A stretch of DNA of 32,436 nt from Thermoplasmata archaeon (GCA_035632695.1 DASQGG010000049.1:1-32436); one strand, 5' to 3'. Shown: positions 1-10,325, counted from the stretch's first letter. Program-made: numbers and translations. The notes: generated by a model not told the origin, from the sequence alone.

Positions 1-433
1 ACAAGACTACGTCGTTGAAACGCATCATGACTTCGTCCACCCATCCCCCAAGGAAGCCCGAGACCAGTCCCACGGCTGTCCCGACCACGCTCGCCACGAT
101 TGCAGACGCGATTCCGACAATTAGGGAAATCTGGGAACCCCAGATGATCTGCGAGTAGATGTCGTTGCCTGCGACGTCGGTCCCGAGGGGGAACGCTGAG
201 CTAGGAGCGCTCGGAGGGTTGGAATCCACCCTCTGGAGCGGTCCGTGGGGGGCAATCCACGGCGCGAAGACCGCCATCGCGATGAAGAAAACCAGGATTG
301 CAAGGCCCACCATCGCCGTTCGGCTGTGTCGAACCTGGACCCAGACCTCCCGAAAGCGTCGCCAGGCGACCTTGAGCCACGCGCGAAACGGAGAAACCGC
401 CGTTCCCGGCAACGAGGCGTGCTCGGTCCCCAT
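1..433 (-). CDS. dppC: Peptide ABC transporter permease, DppC/OppC family (partial, cut by window edge)
   Basis: This is the amino-terminal 144 residues of the second permease of an oligopeptide/dipeptide/nickel importer; the rest lies beyond the left edge. The reading frame is open to base 1. After a short cytoplasmic, Arg-rich segment comes a hydrophobic helix (about residues 36-55), then the hallmark DppC stretch HPLGTD-like, here FPLGTDVAGNDIYSQIIWG, and a second helix beginning SLIVGI. The start ATG lies 8 nt after the stop codon of the upstream dppB-like gene and is preceded by the ribosome binding site AGGTGA at 5-nt spacing, so the two are translated from one mRNA. In this family the two permeases form the membrane channel, energised by DppD/DppF ATPases, which should lie further left. 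Identification is firm; substrate is not decided by sequence. Confidence 0.9.
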   Translation of the reverse strand, partial: MGTEHASLPGTAVSPFRAWLKVAWRRFREVWVQVRHSRTAMVGLAILVFFIAMAVFAPWIAPHGPLQRVDSNPPSAPSSAFPLGTDVAGNDIYSQIIWGSQISLIVGIASAIVASVVGTAVGLVSGFLGGWVDEVMMRFNDVVL

Positions 434-441
434 GGTTTCAC

Positions 442-1440
442 CTACGCGATCTTGATCCTCGGGTCCAACCAGAGCAAGATGAAGTCGGACACGAGATTGG
501 CAATCACGATGGCCACGCCTCCGACGACGACGATGAACTGGAGTAGGGGGTAGTCGAGTTTGTCGATCGCGTTGATGGTCTCCCACCCGATCCCGCGATA
601 CCCGAACACCCACTCGGTCTGGTAGGCCCCCCCAAGGATGAACGCCATGTCCATTGCAATCAGAGAAACCATTGGGGGCAGTCCATTCGGGAAGATGTGT
701 CTCCTGAGGATTTGCCTCTCGCTCAGTCCCTTCGCTCGAGCTGTCAGCACGAAGTCCTCGGTCATCACGTCAATCAGGGAACTCCGCATGACGAGCGAAA
801 TCCCGGCGATGCTTCCCACGGTCAGGGTGAGGGCTGGCAGAATCAGGTGTTGGAGCGTTGACGAAATGTGCGCCAAGTCCCATGCCCAATTCCCGAGGGA
901 GTCATCGTAATACCCGGTCCCGGGGAGAGTGGGCCACCAGCTAAACGGTCTGAAGAAGGGCGAGAACGTCAGCTTGAGCATGATGCCCATCCAGAAGGTC
1001 GGCATGCCGTAGAGAAAGATAGTGAGACCAGTGGACACCAAATCGAACGGCTTCCCCCGTCTCCACGCCGCGTAGGACCCAACGACCATTCCCACGAGGA
1101 TTGTCAGGACCGTCGAAGTGCCTACAAGGAGGAGGGTCCAGCCGAGGTCCTGAGCGAGGATGTTGATCACGGGCGTCTTCCACCAGTACGAGATGCCCCA
1201 GTCTCCGGTGACCAGTTTCTGAAGATAGATGACGAACTGGTCCCAGGGCGGCTTGTCAAGACCAAAGATCTCTCGGTTGAGGGCCGCCACACCGGCGTAT
1301 TTCGGGTCGTGGGGGGTCAGCGTAAGCCCCGGGTTCCCCGGCATGAGCCGAATCAGGACGTAGTTGAGGACGATGATCCCGAAGATCGTGATGACCGCGT
1401 TGACTAGCCGACGGGCTACGATGCGTCTGAGCTTCGCCAT
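442..1440 (-). CDS. dppB: Peptide ABC transporter permease, DppB/OppB family
   Basis: Full-length (332 residues) inner permease of a peptide-type ABC importer. It has the family's N-terminal helix (residues about 12-30, VITIFGIIVLNYVLIRLMPG), a large extracytoplasmic loop with GLDKPPWDQF, and five further membrane helices. The cytoplasmic EAA loop that docks the ATPase is visible near residue 240 as ARAKGLSERQILRRHIFPN. The start ATG has a GAGGAGA ribosome binding site 7-8 nt upstream. It sits between the binding-protein gene (50 bp upstream) and dppC (8 bp downstream), so it is the middle gene of a binding protein-permease-permease operon on the minus strand. Substrate could be oligopeptide, dipeptide or another SBP_bac_5 cargo; peptide is favoured by family. 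Confidence 0.93.
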   Translation of the reverse strand: MAKLRRIVARRLVNAVITIFGIIVLNYVLIRLMPGNPGLTLTPHDPKYAGVAALNREIFGLDKPPWDQFVIYLQKLVTGDWGISYWWKTPVINILAQDLGWTLLLVGTSTVLTILVGMVVGSYAAWRRGKPFDLVSTGLTIFLYGMPTFWMGIMLKLTFSPFFRPFSWWPTLPGTGYYDDSLGNWAWDLAHISSTLQHLILPALTLTVGSIAGISLVMRSSLIDVMTEDFVLTARAKGLSERQILRRHIFPNGLPPMVSLIAMDMAFILGGAYQTEWVFGYRGIGWETINAIDKLDYPLLQFIVVVGGVAIVIANLVSDFILLWLDPRIKIA

Positions 1441-1490
1441 TCAGGGTCTCCTCTTGTCGAAGGGCACCCCTGCGTCCTCCCAAGGGGCGA

Positions 1491-4154
1491 TCAAGGCGAC
1501 GGAGGCTTGGCGGGCGGTGTCATTGCCTCCGCCTCCTCTTCCTCTCTCTCCTCTTTCCGCCGCGTTTTCCGACGCCTCACGTAGACCACAGCAGCGACCA
1601 AGGCAATGAGGACCACCACCGCCACCGGCACCCCAATGTCGAGCCACGGGTTCGTCTGGGCCCCGGGACCCGTGGAGGGGCCCGTCGGATTGTTGATCGA
1701 CACGGTGAGATTCCTCCATTGCGTGTGGTTCCCCGGGCCAGTCTTTCCATCGGTGGCAACGGCGGAAACGGTATACGTGCGGGGCTGCGCGTACGCGTGG
1801 TTAGCCGTGACCACTGCTCCATTCACGGAATCGTCCACCCGGGTAGCGACCCCCGCGCTCTGATCGCCGAAGGTCCAGTTGACCCAGACCGGCTCGTTCA
1901 CAAGGGCCTCCACGGTTAGGTTGAACGGGATGGTCGCGTTGGGTACTTCGTACGTGTGGTGACTGAGCTGCGCCTGAACCGCGCCAATGTTCGGAGGCGG
2001 GTTGCCGGTCCCCGAAGCGTAGATTGTGGCGGTCTCGGTCGTGCACACCGGCCATTCGCCGTCCGAGACTCGGATCTTGACCGTGTACTCCCCAGCTTGG
2101 GCGAAGACGTGCGACGCTCCCGCGATGTTGGTCGTCTGGGTCGCGCTTCCATCCCCAAAGTCCCACGTGTAGGTCAACGGATCCCCCTCCGCATCGGCGG
2201 TCGAGACGGAGAGGTGCGTGGAGCTCCCCGCGAGGCCATATGCGCTGGCGGTTGCGGCAACGGTCGGAGGCATGTTGTCCGTCGGCGCGAGGTCGTACCA
2301 AGCTGCGTGCGGCGGCGATTCGTCCGGGACCAGTCCCGGTGTCTGGGTCCAATTGCCGAAGTTGGTCCATGCGTACCCCCGGCCGTACGATTGCGTGGTC
2401 GCTGCGTACAAGTCGTAGCGGTAGTACGGCAGGATGTAGGATGCGTACTGGTAGATCATCAGCTGCAGCTGGTCCACAATCTGTCGTCGAGCCACGGGAT
2501 CGGTGACCTTGAGGGACTGTTGCCACAACGCGTCGTACGTTGCGTTGCTGTAGAAGTTGTCGCTCGTGGGACCAACAGCCTTGCTCGTCTCCACTTCGAG
2601 GACGTCAAGTGAAGGGTCCGAGTTCGGAGCGAATACCCAGTCCCACATCCACATGTCGTAATCCGCGGCAAACCAGTAGTTCCCCATCTCGTTGATGGAG
2701 TAGAGGCCATACCCCGGGCTTGTTCTGCCCTGGGCATCCGTGGTCTGGATGCCGGTCTGCGCGAGCCAGTGCTCAATGTCTGTCGCTGCGATTTGCCACT
2801 GAATGTCGGAATTCAGGGTGTAAAATCGGAAGACGAGACCGTTGATGGGCTTGCCCGTGTTGTCCACCTGATAGAGGGGAGTGGCTCCTGGATTTAGCTT
2901 CCCGGTAGAATCGTACTTCCACCCCTGCGAGTTGAGGAGCTGCCGAGCGGCAGTTGGGTCGAAGTGATACTGAAGATTCGACGGTACCGAGTAGTGCCAA
3001 GGATTGACGGATGGTATCAGGGTGTCCGCCACCTCGCCTAGCCCCTGCAAGGAATCCTTCACGAGGGCTGACTTGTTGATGCTCATCGCAATCGCTTGAC
3101 GGACCGTCAGGTTCGTTGCCAGGATTTGGCTGTTCCTACCTGTGAAAAAGTTCCCCTGTGTATTCCAGTACGCGCGCTGCGCGTCCGTCATCGAGTTGAT
3201 TGAGATCTCCCCTACGAACCCGTAATTCACGGCCCACTTTGGCTCGTACGTGCCGAGCGCCTTGCGATAGCTGCTTTGGTCCATTCCGGTGATCATGTCG
3301 AGGTTGTTCGTTCCGCTGATGAAGTCGGAGACCATGCTCCCCGAATTGGGATAGCCGATGAACCGGACCTCGTCGGGTCGTGCAATCTCGCAATAGTACG
3401 TCTCTCCGTAGTAGTTCGGGTTCCTGCGGAGCACGAGGGTCGTCGAGGTCGTGTTCGCCGCATCGTAGTACATCACGCCAGATCCAATCGGCGGACTGTT
3501 CTTGAAGGCGAAGATGGCGGGCACACCGGAGGGCAGTTTGCCCTGCGCCGCGATAAGGGCCCAGATGTACTTCGGCAGTATGGGCACGGTCGTTACAATC
3601 GATGCCATCACGGCAAGGGGTTCGCTCAGCACGAGCTGGACGGTGTAGTCATCCACAACACGAGCCGTGGTCACGTTCGCCACATAGGTGTCGAAGTCGT
3701 TACCTGGGAATGCCTTGAGCATGTCAAACGTGAAGTTCACGTCCGCCGCCGTCACCGGATGGCTCCGGTCGGAAGGGTTCGACGGGTCCGTGAAGTACGC
3801 TCCGTGGACAAGGTGGAACGTCCATGTCACCCCGTCCGGGGCCACGGTCCAGTTGTAGGCCAAGTCCCCGACGAGATTGAACGACTTGTCGTAGGTCAGC
3901 AATTCGCTGTACACGTTGTAGACGACGATGTACTCGTCGACAAGGGTGATGATCAACGGATTCGTCGTCGTAATCTGGAGTCCCGCGCCGCCTACTCCGA
4001 TTCGAAGCGAGCGGAAGGGGTGCGAGGCGGCGCGCGCAGTGTTCGCCGTAAGGATCATGGCCATCGTGGACAGCACCAGGACCGCGACGAGAATGATCGC
4101 AGCCGCCACGCGTCCTGTCGCCCGCCCCCGACCTACTGTGCAGTGCCCGAACAT
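1491..4154 (-). CDS. ABC transporter substrate-binding protein (family 5) with two PKD domains and C-terminal membrane anchor
   Basis: Predicted 887-residue surface-anchored peptide-binding protein. A hydrophobic N-terminal segment (about residues 17-38) serves as signal or anchor. Residues about 45-620 are the SBP_bac_5 fold: the family stretch PDGVTWTFHLVHGAYFTD is followed by PVTAADVNFTFDML, then LAVRRNPNYYG-like and DMWMWDWVFAPNSDPS. Two PKD-type beta domains follow: the first carries YTWDFGDGS and AGEYTVKIRVSDG, the second VNWTFGDQ and RTYTVSAVATDG. A single helix (about 837-857) and a charged Arg/Glu tail end the protein. I chose the ATG at 4154 over one 36 bp upstream because GGAGG lies 9 nt before it. 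It heads the dpp-like operon. PKD domains on a binding protein are uncommon and may act as a stalk lifting it above the S-layer (inference). Confidence 0.9.
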   Translation of the reverse strand: MFGHCTVGRGRATGRVAAAIILVAVLVLSTMAMILTANTARAASHPFRSLRIGVGGAGLQITTTNPLIITLVDEYIVVYNVYSELLTYDKSFNLVGDLAYNWTVAPDGVTWTFHLVHGAYFTDPSNPSDRSHPVTAADVNFTFDMLKAFPGNDFDTYVANVTTARVVDDYTVQLVLSEPLAVMASIVTTVPILPKYIWALIAAQGKLPSGVPAIFAFKNSPPIGSGVMYYDAANTTSTTLVLRRNPNYYGETYYCEIARPDEVRFIGYPNSGSMVSDFISGTNNLDMITGMDQSSYRKALGTYEPKWAVNYGFVGEISINSMTDAQRAYWNTQGNFFTGRNSQILATNLTVRQAIAMSINKSALVKDSLQGLGEVADTLIPSVNPWHYSVPSNLQYHFDPTAARQLLNSQGWKYDSTGKLNPGATPLYQVDNTGKPINGLVFRFYTLNSDIQWQIAATDIEHWLAQTGIQTTDAQGRTSPGYGLYSINEMGNYWFAADYDMWMWDWVFAPNSDPSLDVLEVETSKAVGPTSDNFYSNATYDALWQQSLKVTDPVARRQIVDQLQLMIYQYASYILPYYRYDLYAATTQSYGRGYAWTNFGNWTQTPGLVPDESPPHAAWYDLAPTDNMPPTVAATASAYGLAGSSTHLSVSTADAEGDPLTYTWDFGDGSATQTTNIAGASHVFAQAGEYTVKIRVSDGEWPVCTTETATIYASGTGNPPPNIGAVQAQLSHHTYEVPNATIPFNLTVEALVNEPVWVNWTFGDQSAGVATRVDDSVNGAVVTANHAYAQPRTYTVSAVATDGKTGPGNHTQWRNLTVSINNPTGPSTGPGAQTNPWLDIGVPVAVVVLIALVAAVVYVRRRKTRRKEEREEEEAEAMTPPAKPPSP

Positions 4155-4251
4155 GTCAACGCGCCTCCTCCCCCGTGGACTCCCCCGCATATCGACGGCC
4201 TTTCGGGACAGCTCCCGGAGGAATCTGACGGCTGTTGAGGATTTGGTGTAC

Positions 4252-4261
4252 TATATTTAAA
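4252..4261 (-). promoter_or_regulatory. TATA box, probable promoter of the peptide importer operon
   Basis: On the minus strand the sequence reads CCCTTTAAATATAG, very close to the archaeal TATA consensus and the most A/T-rich spot in this GC-rich neighbourhood. It lies about 98-107 bp before the binding-protein start, implying a leader of roughly 70-75 nt. The rest of 4155-4375 shows no convincing gene. Confidence 0.65.
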
Positions 4262-4375
4262 GGGTCCCTACTTACGCGCGCCGGAGCCTAGGCGAAGCGC
4301 TCTTGATCCACAGGATTCGTCGCCTGGCTTCGAGCCTACGTCTGAACCTCCGTCCTCGGTCAAGCATCTCTAGTA

Positions 4376-5938
4376 CTACGCGTACGTGGACTGGCTCTGC
4401 TCGTGCATGAACTGGGGTAGGTAGAAGTACCCGCCTGCCGCCTTCCCCGAGATCCCGGACATCTTCCAGCCGCCGAAGGGTTGCACCCCGACGACGGCGC
4501 CGGTCGTCGAGCCGGCCGTCCGGTTCGCGTACATGACGCCCGCCTCGCACTCGTGGAAGAACCGGTCCACGTCCGCGGGATTCTTCGAGAAGATTCCCGC
4601 GGTGAGCCCGTAGTCCGTGGAGTTCGCGACCTCGAGCGCATCATCGAGGCCGTCCACCTCGATGATCGACAGGATGGGCACGAACAGCTCTTCTTTGTTC
4701 ACGCGATGCTTCCGCGGCAGGCCATCCACGATCGTGGGTTGGACGAACAGCCCGTCCCCCTTCAGGACCCCGCCGCCCGTGAGGATCTTGCCCTTCCCCT
4801 TCTTCACGTCCGCGATCGCCCTCTGGTACGTCTTGACCGCGGCCTCGTTGATCACCGGACCCAAGTACACGTCCCGCTCCGTGGGGTCGCCCATCTTGAT
4901 CTTCTTCGTCTCGGCGACCAGCATGTCCACGAACGCCGGCTTCACGCGCTTGTCGACCAGAACGCGGGAGCATGCGGAGCATTTCTGGCCGCCAAACCCG
5001 AACGCGCCGCGCATCGTGCCCAGCGCCGCCTTCTCCAGGTCGGCCGTCTCCATCACGAGGGTCGGGTTCTTTCCGCCCAACTCCGTGATGATGGGCTTCG
5101 GGAACGTCTCGCTGAACTTGCGGTACGCGCCGAGGCCGACGTCCCGCGATCCCGTGAACACGAACCCCGCGACCTCAGGATTGTCCACGAGTTCTTGACC
5201 CACCGTGGCACCCGGCCCCGTCAGGTAGTTGAACACGCCCTTCGGCATCCCCGCCTCTCGGAAGATCCGGCACAGCTCCCAACCCATGTAGGGCGTGTCG
5301 CTCGCGGGCTTGAACACGACCGTGTTGCCCGTGATCATCGCTCCCGCAGACATGCCTCCGGCGATCGCGAAGGGGAAGTTGAACGGGGCGACGACCGCCC
5401 AGACGCCGTAGGGCTTCAGGACGTCCCGGGTCTTCTCCCCGGGGACGTACTGGCCCATAGCGAAGTCGTACCCGTGGTTCCGCTCCATCTCCTCCGCGTA
5501 CCAGCGCATGAGGTCCGCCGTCTCGTCCACGTCGGCCATGGCCTCGTACCGGTTCTTCCCGTTCTCGAAGGACATGAGCGCGGCGTAGGTGAACTTCTTC
5601 GCGCTCACGAGGTCCGCGGCCCGCCGGACGATGCGCACGCGCTCCTCCCAGGGCGTAGAGGACCACATCGGGAACGCGCCCTGGGCTGCGGCAATCGCGC
5701 GCTTCGCGTGCTGCTTGTCGCCCTTGGAGAACGTCCCCAGGACGAGCTTGCGGTTCGCGGGCGAGGTGTCCGAGAAGTTCTGGGGCGTCCAGACCTCCTC
5801 GCCGCCGATGAACAGCGGATGCTTCTGCCCGAACGCCTTCTGGACCTCCGCGACGGCCGCCTCGTACGCCGCGTGGAACTCGTCCGTCTTCCCCGCCTCG
5901 ACCGCGTTCTGCCACGTACGTTCATTCCGGAAAACCAT
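4376..5938 (-). CDS. rocA: L-glutamate gamma-semialdehyde (1-pyrroline-5-carboxylate) dehydrogenase
   Basis: A 520-residue aldehyde dehydrogenase of the P5C dehydrogenase branch, which oxidises glutamate semialdehyde to glutamate with NAD+ in proline, arginine and ornithine breakdown. The N-terminal block FGQKHPLFIGGEEVWT and SPANRKLVLGTFSKG fit this branch, as does the length. Other landmarks: PFNFPFAIAGGMSAGAMITG (NAD-binding region), VFTGSRDVGLGAYRKF, ITELGGKNP (general base Glu) and FGGQKCSACSRV with catalytic Cys320. The start ATG follows a GGGTGAGGG ribosome binding site, and an A/T-rich CCTTATTTTC lies about 45 bp upstream. No proline dehydrogenase is visible nearby, so semialdehyde probably arrives from ornithine or from a distant enzyme. 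Together with the peptide importer it points to amino-acid catabolism. A different semialdehyde substrate cannot be excluded. Confidence 0.92.
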   Translation of the reverse strand: MVFRNERTWQNAVEAGKTDEFHAAYEAAVAEVQKAFGQKHPLFIGGEEVWTPQNFSDTSPANRKLVLGTFSKGDKQHAKRAIAAAQGAFPMWSSTPWEERVRIVRRAADLVSAKKFTYAALMSFENGKNRYEAMADVDETADLMRWYAEEMERNHGYDFAMGQYVPGEKTRDVLKPYGVWAVVAPFNFPFAIAGGMSAGAMITGNTVVFKPASDTPYMGWELCRIFREAGMPKGVFNYLTGPGATVGQELVDNPEVAGFVFTGSRDVGLGAYRKFSETFPKPIITELGGKNPTLVMETADLEKAALGTMRGAFGFGGQKCSACSRVLVDKRVKPAFVDMLVAETKKIKMGDPTERDVYLGPVINEAAVKTYQRAIADVKKGKGKILTGGGVLKGDGLFVQPTIVDGLPRKHRVNKEELFVPILSIIEVDGLDDALEVANSTDYGLTAGIFSKNPADVDRFFHECEAGVMYANRTAGSTTGAVVGVQPFGGWKMSGISGKAAGGYFYLPQFMHEQSQSTYA

Positions 5939-6002
5939 GAACCCTCACCCTCGGCGGTAGCGGAAGCCCGGGACGCGAAAATAAGGTTTCCGAATTTACC
6001 CG

Positions 6003-6308
6003 TCAGGCGATGTAGGAGTCCGTCGTCCCTTCGTAGCTGTCGTACTGCGCGATGGCACCGATGTGGGCCAACAGCTCGCGCGCCCACTCCCGCGAGTACG
6101 AGTTCGGCGGCAGGTCCGTCGTCGTCCCGAGCCAGTCGAAGATCTCCTTGAAGGCTTCCTTCTGCTCGTCTCGCGTGAGCCGTTGTCCGAGCCCGGAGAC
6201 GGAGGTCTCGATCCGGTTCATCGCGAGGACGAACTCCTTCACCTGGGCCAGGAACTTGGCCTTTTCCTCTCGCGTCATGGGCGAACCCCGGGGCAACGAA
6301 CCCGCCAT
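6003..6308 (-). CDS. Small hypothetical helical protein
   Basis: I do not recognise this 101-residue protein. It is charged and predicted largely helical (REEKAKFLAQVKEFVLAMNR, then LTRDEQKEAFKEIFDWLG), with no signal peptide, membrane helix or cysteine pair. An alternative ATG at 6278 gives 91 residues, beginning MTREEKAKF, and looks more natural because the first ten residues are Gly/Pro/Arg-rich. A TTTAT element lies 37-41 bp before that second start. It ends 64 bp before the dehydrogenase on the same strand and is divergent from the Rieske gene. Codon choice (third-position G/C) matches its neighbours, so it is probably real. Confidence 0.6.
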   Translation of the reverse strand: MAGSLPRGSPMTREEKAKFLAQVKEFVLAMNRIETSVSGLGQRLTRDEQKEAFKEIFDWLGTTTDLPPNSYSREWARELLAHIGAIAQYDSYEGTTDSYIA

Positions 6309-6364
6309 CGGGGGATAAACGTTCCCTCAAAAACTTCATGGGGGACCGCGGGTCGTGACCCCGC

Positions 6365-6670
6365 GTGGCGGACTATGTGCGCGTCGCGAAGGCGTCCGAG
6401 ATCCCGCCGGGCTCCGCCAAGGTCGTCGTCGTGCGGGGCCATCCCGTCGCCCTGTTCAACGTAGACGGCGTATTCTACGCGGTGTCGAACGTCTGCCTGC
6501 ACCGGGGCGGACCCGTCGGGGAGGGGAGCCTCGACGGCCCGATCGTCACGTGCCCGATCCACGGCTGGGAGTACGACGTGCGCACGGGGAAGAACATCGC
6601 GAACCCCCAGGCCCGCCTCCGTTCGTTCGCGGTGACGCTCGACGGTGACGATGTCCTCGTGGCCCCGTGA
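6365..6670 (+). CDS. Rieske [2Fe-2S] ferredoxin-like protein
   Basis: A 101-residue soluble Rieske domain, of the kind acting as an electron carrier for oxygenases or nitrite reductase-like enzymes. The two cluster-binding motifs are complete: C44-L-H46-RGG and C63-P-I-H66-GWEYD, with the usual 16-residue spacing. The body ends in a typical beta strand (GDDVLVAP). No membrane helix is present, so it is not the Rieske subunit of a bc-type complex. The start is GTG; no strong ribosome binding site is visible. It is divergent from the small hypothetical gene and 29 bp upstream of the glycosyltransferase start. No oxygenase partner is in the window, so its redox partner is unknown. Confidence 0.9.
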   Translation: MADYVRVAKASEIPPGSAKVVVVRGHPVALFNVDGVFYAVSNVCLHRGGPVGEGSLDGPIVTCPIHGWEYDVRTGKNIANPQARLRSFAVTLDGDDVLVAP

Positions 6671-6699
6671 GCCTCAAGGTTTAACCGCGTGCGGTCGGT

Positions 6700-7956
6700 T
6701 TGCCGCGCCACTTGGATTGGATTCTCCTCCTCCTCACGATCTTGGGCGCGCTGGGTGTGGTCGCGAACCTGGCGAGCCTGGGTCAGGGCTTCCGGCTGCG
6801 CCGCGGGGTGCGCATCGGCCTGCGCATGGCCTTCGGGGCGTACCTGCCGCGGGCCGTCGTCCTTCTCCCGGTACGCGGGACGGACGAAGGTTTCGACGAG
6901 AACGTGGACGCCCTTCTCTCCCAGGAGTACCCGGCGTACCGCTTGCTGGTCCTTGCGGACGATCCCGGGGATCCTGGGGCCCAGCGAGCCCTCGTGGCGG
7001 CGCGCAACAAGCCACGTGTGCCCGTGGAGTTGGTGCGCTCGGATCCTTCGGGCATGGGCGGCAAGGTGAACGCCCTGAGGACCGCCTTGGGCCACCTCGC
7101 CCAAGAGGACGAGGTGGTCGTCTTCGCCGACGCGGACATCCGTCCGGCTCGGGACTGGTTGCGTCAGCTCGTGCAGCCCCTGGCCGACGTGACCGTGGGC
7201 GCGTCGACGGGGTTCCGATGGTATGTGCCCGAACGGCCCGGCTTCTGGTCCCTGGTCCGCTCCGAGTGGAACGCGGTGAGCGCGAACGTGCTGTTCGACG
7301 ACCGCCGGAACTACACGTGGGGTGGCTCCTCCGCGATTCGTCGCGAGAACCTGGCGCGCCTGCGCCTCGAGTCGCGCTGGAAGGAGGTGCTGAGCGACGA
7401 CCTCATCGTCACGGAGGCGGTCCGTCAAGCGGGTCTCCGCATCGCATACGCCCCGGGGTCTCTCGTGCCCACCTTCGAGGACGCGGATCGGGCGACGTGC
7501 CTCGAGTGGTGCACGCGGCAGATGACCATGGCGACCCTGTACCTCCCGGTCGTGCGCCGCTACGCCGCAGCGTCGTTCGGGATCTTCGACGGCACCGTGC
7601 TGTTCGGGCTGGCGTGCTTGATCGCGGCACCGTTCCTCGGCTGGGCGTACCTCCTTCCTGCGGCTCTGTTCCTCGTCACCCTCCCGGCGACCGTAGCGAA
7701 GGCCGCCCTCCGGAGACGGGCATTCTTTTCCGCGGCACCGGCCGTGACCGCGTCGTGGCGCGTGTCCGGAATCCGTGTCGCCCTCGCCTCCCTCGCGGTG
7801 CCGTGGGTCATGCTCTGGGGCCTCGCTCGGACGCGGCATCCGAGCGTGGTGCGCTGGCGGGGCCGAGCCTACGACGTGCGCGATCCCCGGCACGTGCGTC
7901 TCATGGAGCCCGCGACTGCGTCCTCTGGCTCTCCTGGTACTTCGCGAGTTCGCTGA
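6700..7956 (+). CDS. Membrane glycosyltransferase, family 2 (ceramide-glucosyltransferase-like)
   Basis: A 418-residue GT-A-fold transferase that probably adds a sugar from a nucleotide-sugar to a lipid or polyprenyl acceptor at the cytoplasmic face. It starts with a membrane helix (residues 7-27). Then come VVLLPVRGTDEGFDENVDAL, SQEYPAYRLLVLADDPGDPG, the metal-binding D-A-D of VVVFADADIRP (D144, D146), WGGSSAIRR, the acidic SDDLIVTEAV, and RQMTMATLY in the place of the Q-x-x-R-W signature. Two or three C-terminal helices (about 290-335 and 352-376) anchor it. The start is TTG; a second in-frame TTG at 6712 is possible and would sit 31 bp after the A/T-rich GGTTTAACC. Its 3' end overlaps the convergent gene by 56 bp. 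Acceptor and sugar cannot be read from the sequence. Confidence 0.87.
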   Translation: MPRHLDWILLLLTILGALGVVANLASLGQGFRLRRGVRIGLRMAFGAYLPRAVVLLPVRGTDEGFDENVDALLSQEYPAYRLLVLADDPGDPGAQRALVAARNKPRVPVELVRSDPSGMGGKVNALRTALGHLAQEDEVVVFADADIRPARDWLRQLVQPLADVTVGASTGFRWYVPERPGFWSLVRSEWNAVSANVLFDDRRNYTWGGSSAIRRENLARLRLESRWKEVLSDDLIVTEAVRQAGLRIAYAPGSLVPTFEDADRATCLEWCTRQMTMATLYLPVVRRYAAASFGIFDGTVLFGLACLIAAPFLGWAYLLPAALFLVTLPATVAKAALRRRAFFSAAPAVTASWRVSGIRVALASLAVPWVMLWGLARTRHPSVVRWRGRAYDVRDPRHVRLMEPATASSGSPGTSRVR

Positions 7957-8752
7957 GGATTTCGTTCCGCCGTTCGCTTCGGCGGAGCGTGGAGAGCATG
8001 GAGAAGGCCGGCGGCACGAGGGCCAGAAGGACGGCCGCCGCAGCCAGAAGCGCGGAGAGCGGGACGTTGGCCGCCGTGGCCGCCAGGAACACGACGCCCA
8101 CGATCGTGGGCGGCAGGAAGAATGCGAGGAACACGCCTGGTATGGAGACGAGCGGCTGCCGTGCCTCCTTCTGCATCTCCAGGACCTCCGCGTCCGTGAA
8201 CGTCCGCACCGTGTGGACCATGGGCTCCCCGTGGCGGGCGAACCGGTCCCGGATCACCGCGAGGGCATCCCGGAAGCCCTGGGACTCCGAGCGGAAGGCG
8301 CGGATGGCCCCGGGCGTGAAGCGCACCAGCAGGCGTCTCCCGTCCCGCGTCTCGAGCCCGAGGCCCGCGTGGACGAGGGTCCCGGCGCTCGAGGCGAACG
8401 GGGACATGAAGGAGCCCGCGACCTCGTAGCTCGCGGGGTAGATGTCGCGGATCTCCTCCCAGCGGAAGTCCTTCTGGGTTCCGAGGAGCCGCCGCCACAG
8501 GGGCAGGGAGATCTCGATCCCGTGCTCGTACACGTACGTGGGATTGGGCATGAACAACGCGATTTCCAGGAGAAGGAGGCCAAGCGGGAGGAAGCAGAGG
8601 CCGTTCAGGGGCCAGAGCCCCTCGGGAGCCACGGCGATGGGCCCGATGACCAGGGTCACGATCAGGAGCAGGATCAGGAGGGCGACGGACATGGGGTTCG
8701 CGGGAACCGGCTTGTACGCGTAGAGCAGCGGTCCTGGGTCCTGCGTCTCCAT
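7901..8752 (-). CDS. Membrane protein with central PH-like soluble domain, unknown function
   Basis: A 283-residue protein with two helix pairs: residues about 23-75 (SVALLILLLIVTLVIGPIAV and FLPLGLLLLEIALF) and about 205-255 near the C-terminus. Between them lies a soluble segment of about 120 residues starting TYVYEHGIEISLPLWRR, with FRWEEIRDIYP and RRLLVRFTPGAIRAF. That layout resembles bacterial PH-domain membrane proteins (YdbT/DUF304-like), which is a shape-level inference. The ATG at 8752 is chosen because GGAGGA precedes it by 5 nt. A TATA-like CCTAATAAGCC centred about 28 bp upstream would instead give a nearly leaderless mRNA. The 3' end overlaps the glycosyltransferase gene tail-to-tail by 56 bp, so one of the two termini may be shorter than drawn. 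Confidence 0.7.
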   Translation of the reverse strand: METQDPGPLLYAYKPVPANPMSVALLILLLIVTLVIGPIAVAPEGLWPLNGLCFLPLGLLLLEIALFMPNPTYVYEHGIEISLPLWRRLLGTQKDFRWEEIRDIYPASYEVAGSFMSPFASSAGTLVHAGLGLETRDGRRLLVRFTPGAIRAFRSESQGFRDALAVIRDRFARHGEPMVHTVRTFTDAEVLEMQKEARQPLVSIPGVFLAFFLPPTIVGVVFLAATAANVPLSALLAAAAVLLALVPPAFSMLSTLRRSERRNEILSELAKYQESQRTQSRAP

Positions 8753-8784
8753 GGCGTCCTCCGCAAGACGGGATGGCTTATTAG

Positions 8785-10301
<1,517 letters not shown>

Positions 10302-10325
10302 CCGTGCGGCCCAAGGGGCCCTGAG

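Noticed and set aside
4481-6151. A 556-codon plus-strand frame opposite the dehydrogenase
   Set aside because: It is antisense to a clearly identified aldehyde dehydrogenase and rich in Arg, His and Leu with no motif.
6475-7893. A 472-codon minus-strand frame opposite the glycosyltransferase
   Set aside because: It is antisense to recognised glycosyltransferase motifs and has low-complexity His/Arg/Glu composition.
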